The notes beneath the pieces are model-generated. The model had not been told where the DNA came from and ran no database searches. It worked only from the letters and a program-made list of their open reading frames with translations. Of a DNA stretch of 64,000 nucleotides, positions 63,916-64,000 are shown piece by piece. Position 1 is the stretch's first letter. Every line of letters begins with the position of its first letter. The position numbers and the translations under genes were made by a program. The stretch comes from Burkholderia sp. Bp9142. GTDB taxonomy: Bacteria > Pseudomonadota > Gammaproteobacteria > Burkholderiales > Burkholderiaceae. The stretch lies in contig NZ_QTPP01000004.1 in assembly GCF_003853415.1 (NCBI RefSeq), forward strand, positions 62,001-126,000, read 5' to 3'.

Positions 63916-64000
63916 CGCGCGCCGGAGGAGCGCGCGCGAGCACCAAAACGCGTGCGAGTGTAGGCGGCGGTGCCGGGAGCGTCAAGGCGGAACGAGCTGC
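63916..64000. other. Right edge, promoter side of the second riboswitch
   Basis: Upstream of the riboswitch. It contains an inverted repeat GCGCGCGCC/GGCGCGCGC-like (CTGCGCGCGCCGGAGGAGCGCGCGCGAG) but no gene. A promoter for the cobW operon is expected here; no clear -35/-10 was identified. Confidence 0.4.

Noticed and set aside
1..64000. CRISPR arrays, tRNA or rRNA genes, prophage
   Set aside because: No regularly spaced repeats, no cloverleaf-like segments with conserved tRNA boxes, and no phage structural genes were seen by reading both strands.

Overview
The window is about 64 kb of GC-rich (roughly two-thirds G+C) DNA with dense coding and strong G/C at third codon positions. Gene content (LysR, IclR and MarR regulators, DUF4148 secreted proteins, OmpC-like porin, Ohr/OhrR, BKACE, CaiB-type CoA transferases, aerobic CobN chelatase) points to a betaproteobacterium, most likely Burkholderia of the cepacia complex. 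I see no tRNA, rRNA, CRISPR array or intact mobile element.

Layout. 1-2.3 kb: 3' part of a cysteine synthase gene, a YbaK-type deacylase and an insertion-sequence remnant. 2.9-9 kb: SDR, LysR, RidA, then an organic-peroxide region (ohr, ohrR) sharing an operator-like motif, two duplicated DUF4148 proteins, an acetyltransferase and a GFA protein. 9.1-18.4 kb: nitronate monooxygenase, an MFS transporter and a minus-strand block (LysR, alpha/beta hydrolase, VOC protein, HMG-CoA-lyase-like enzyme, CoA transferase) that looks like an acyl-CoA degradation module. 18.6-25.2 kb: small proteins, a four-gene PotABCD-like ABC transporter and a broken Doc/Fic toxin gene next to an intact small antitoxin gene. 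25.2-31.3 kb: hydrolase, MFS, BKACE, TauD, quinone oxidoreductase and a universal-stress/hemerythrin-like fusion. 31.5-38.5 kb: MalT-like LuxR regulator, porin, GST, and a MarR gene with two operators in front of a divergent CynX-type MFS gene.

38.7-47.5 kb: corrin-ring synthesis. A minus-strand operon cobL-cbiD-cobK-cobM is divergent from a riboswitch-controlled plus-strand operon cobG-cobH-cobI-cbiG/cobJ. 47.8-57 kb: a chitinase; an operon of CoA transferase, CitMHS transporter, acyl-CoA dehydrogenase and IclR preceded by a 38-bp palindrome; then small housekeeping genes (Nudix, LMW-PTP, DUF1993, YaiI). 56.7-63.9 kb: a second cobalamin riboswitch on the minus strand controls cobW-cobN-chlI/chlD, the cobalt-insertion genes.

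The most notable observation is that chlI and the VWA (ChlD) frame are joined by an A7 slippery run, a 6-nt spacer and a two-part hairpin, the layout of a programmed -1 ribosomal frameshift. This would let one gene supply both the I and D subunits of the CobN chelatase. Other points of interest are a 10-bp tandem duplication that alone breaks the Doc toxin frame, and an OhrR-like motif present at four places around ohr/ohrR, one of them inside a terminator hairpin.
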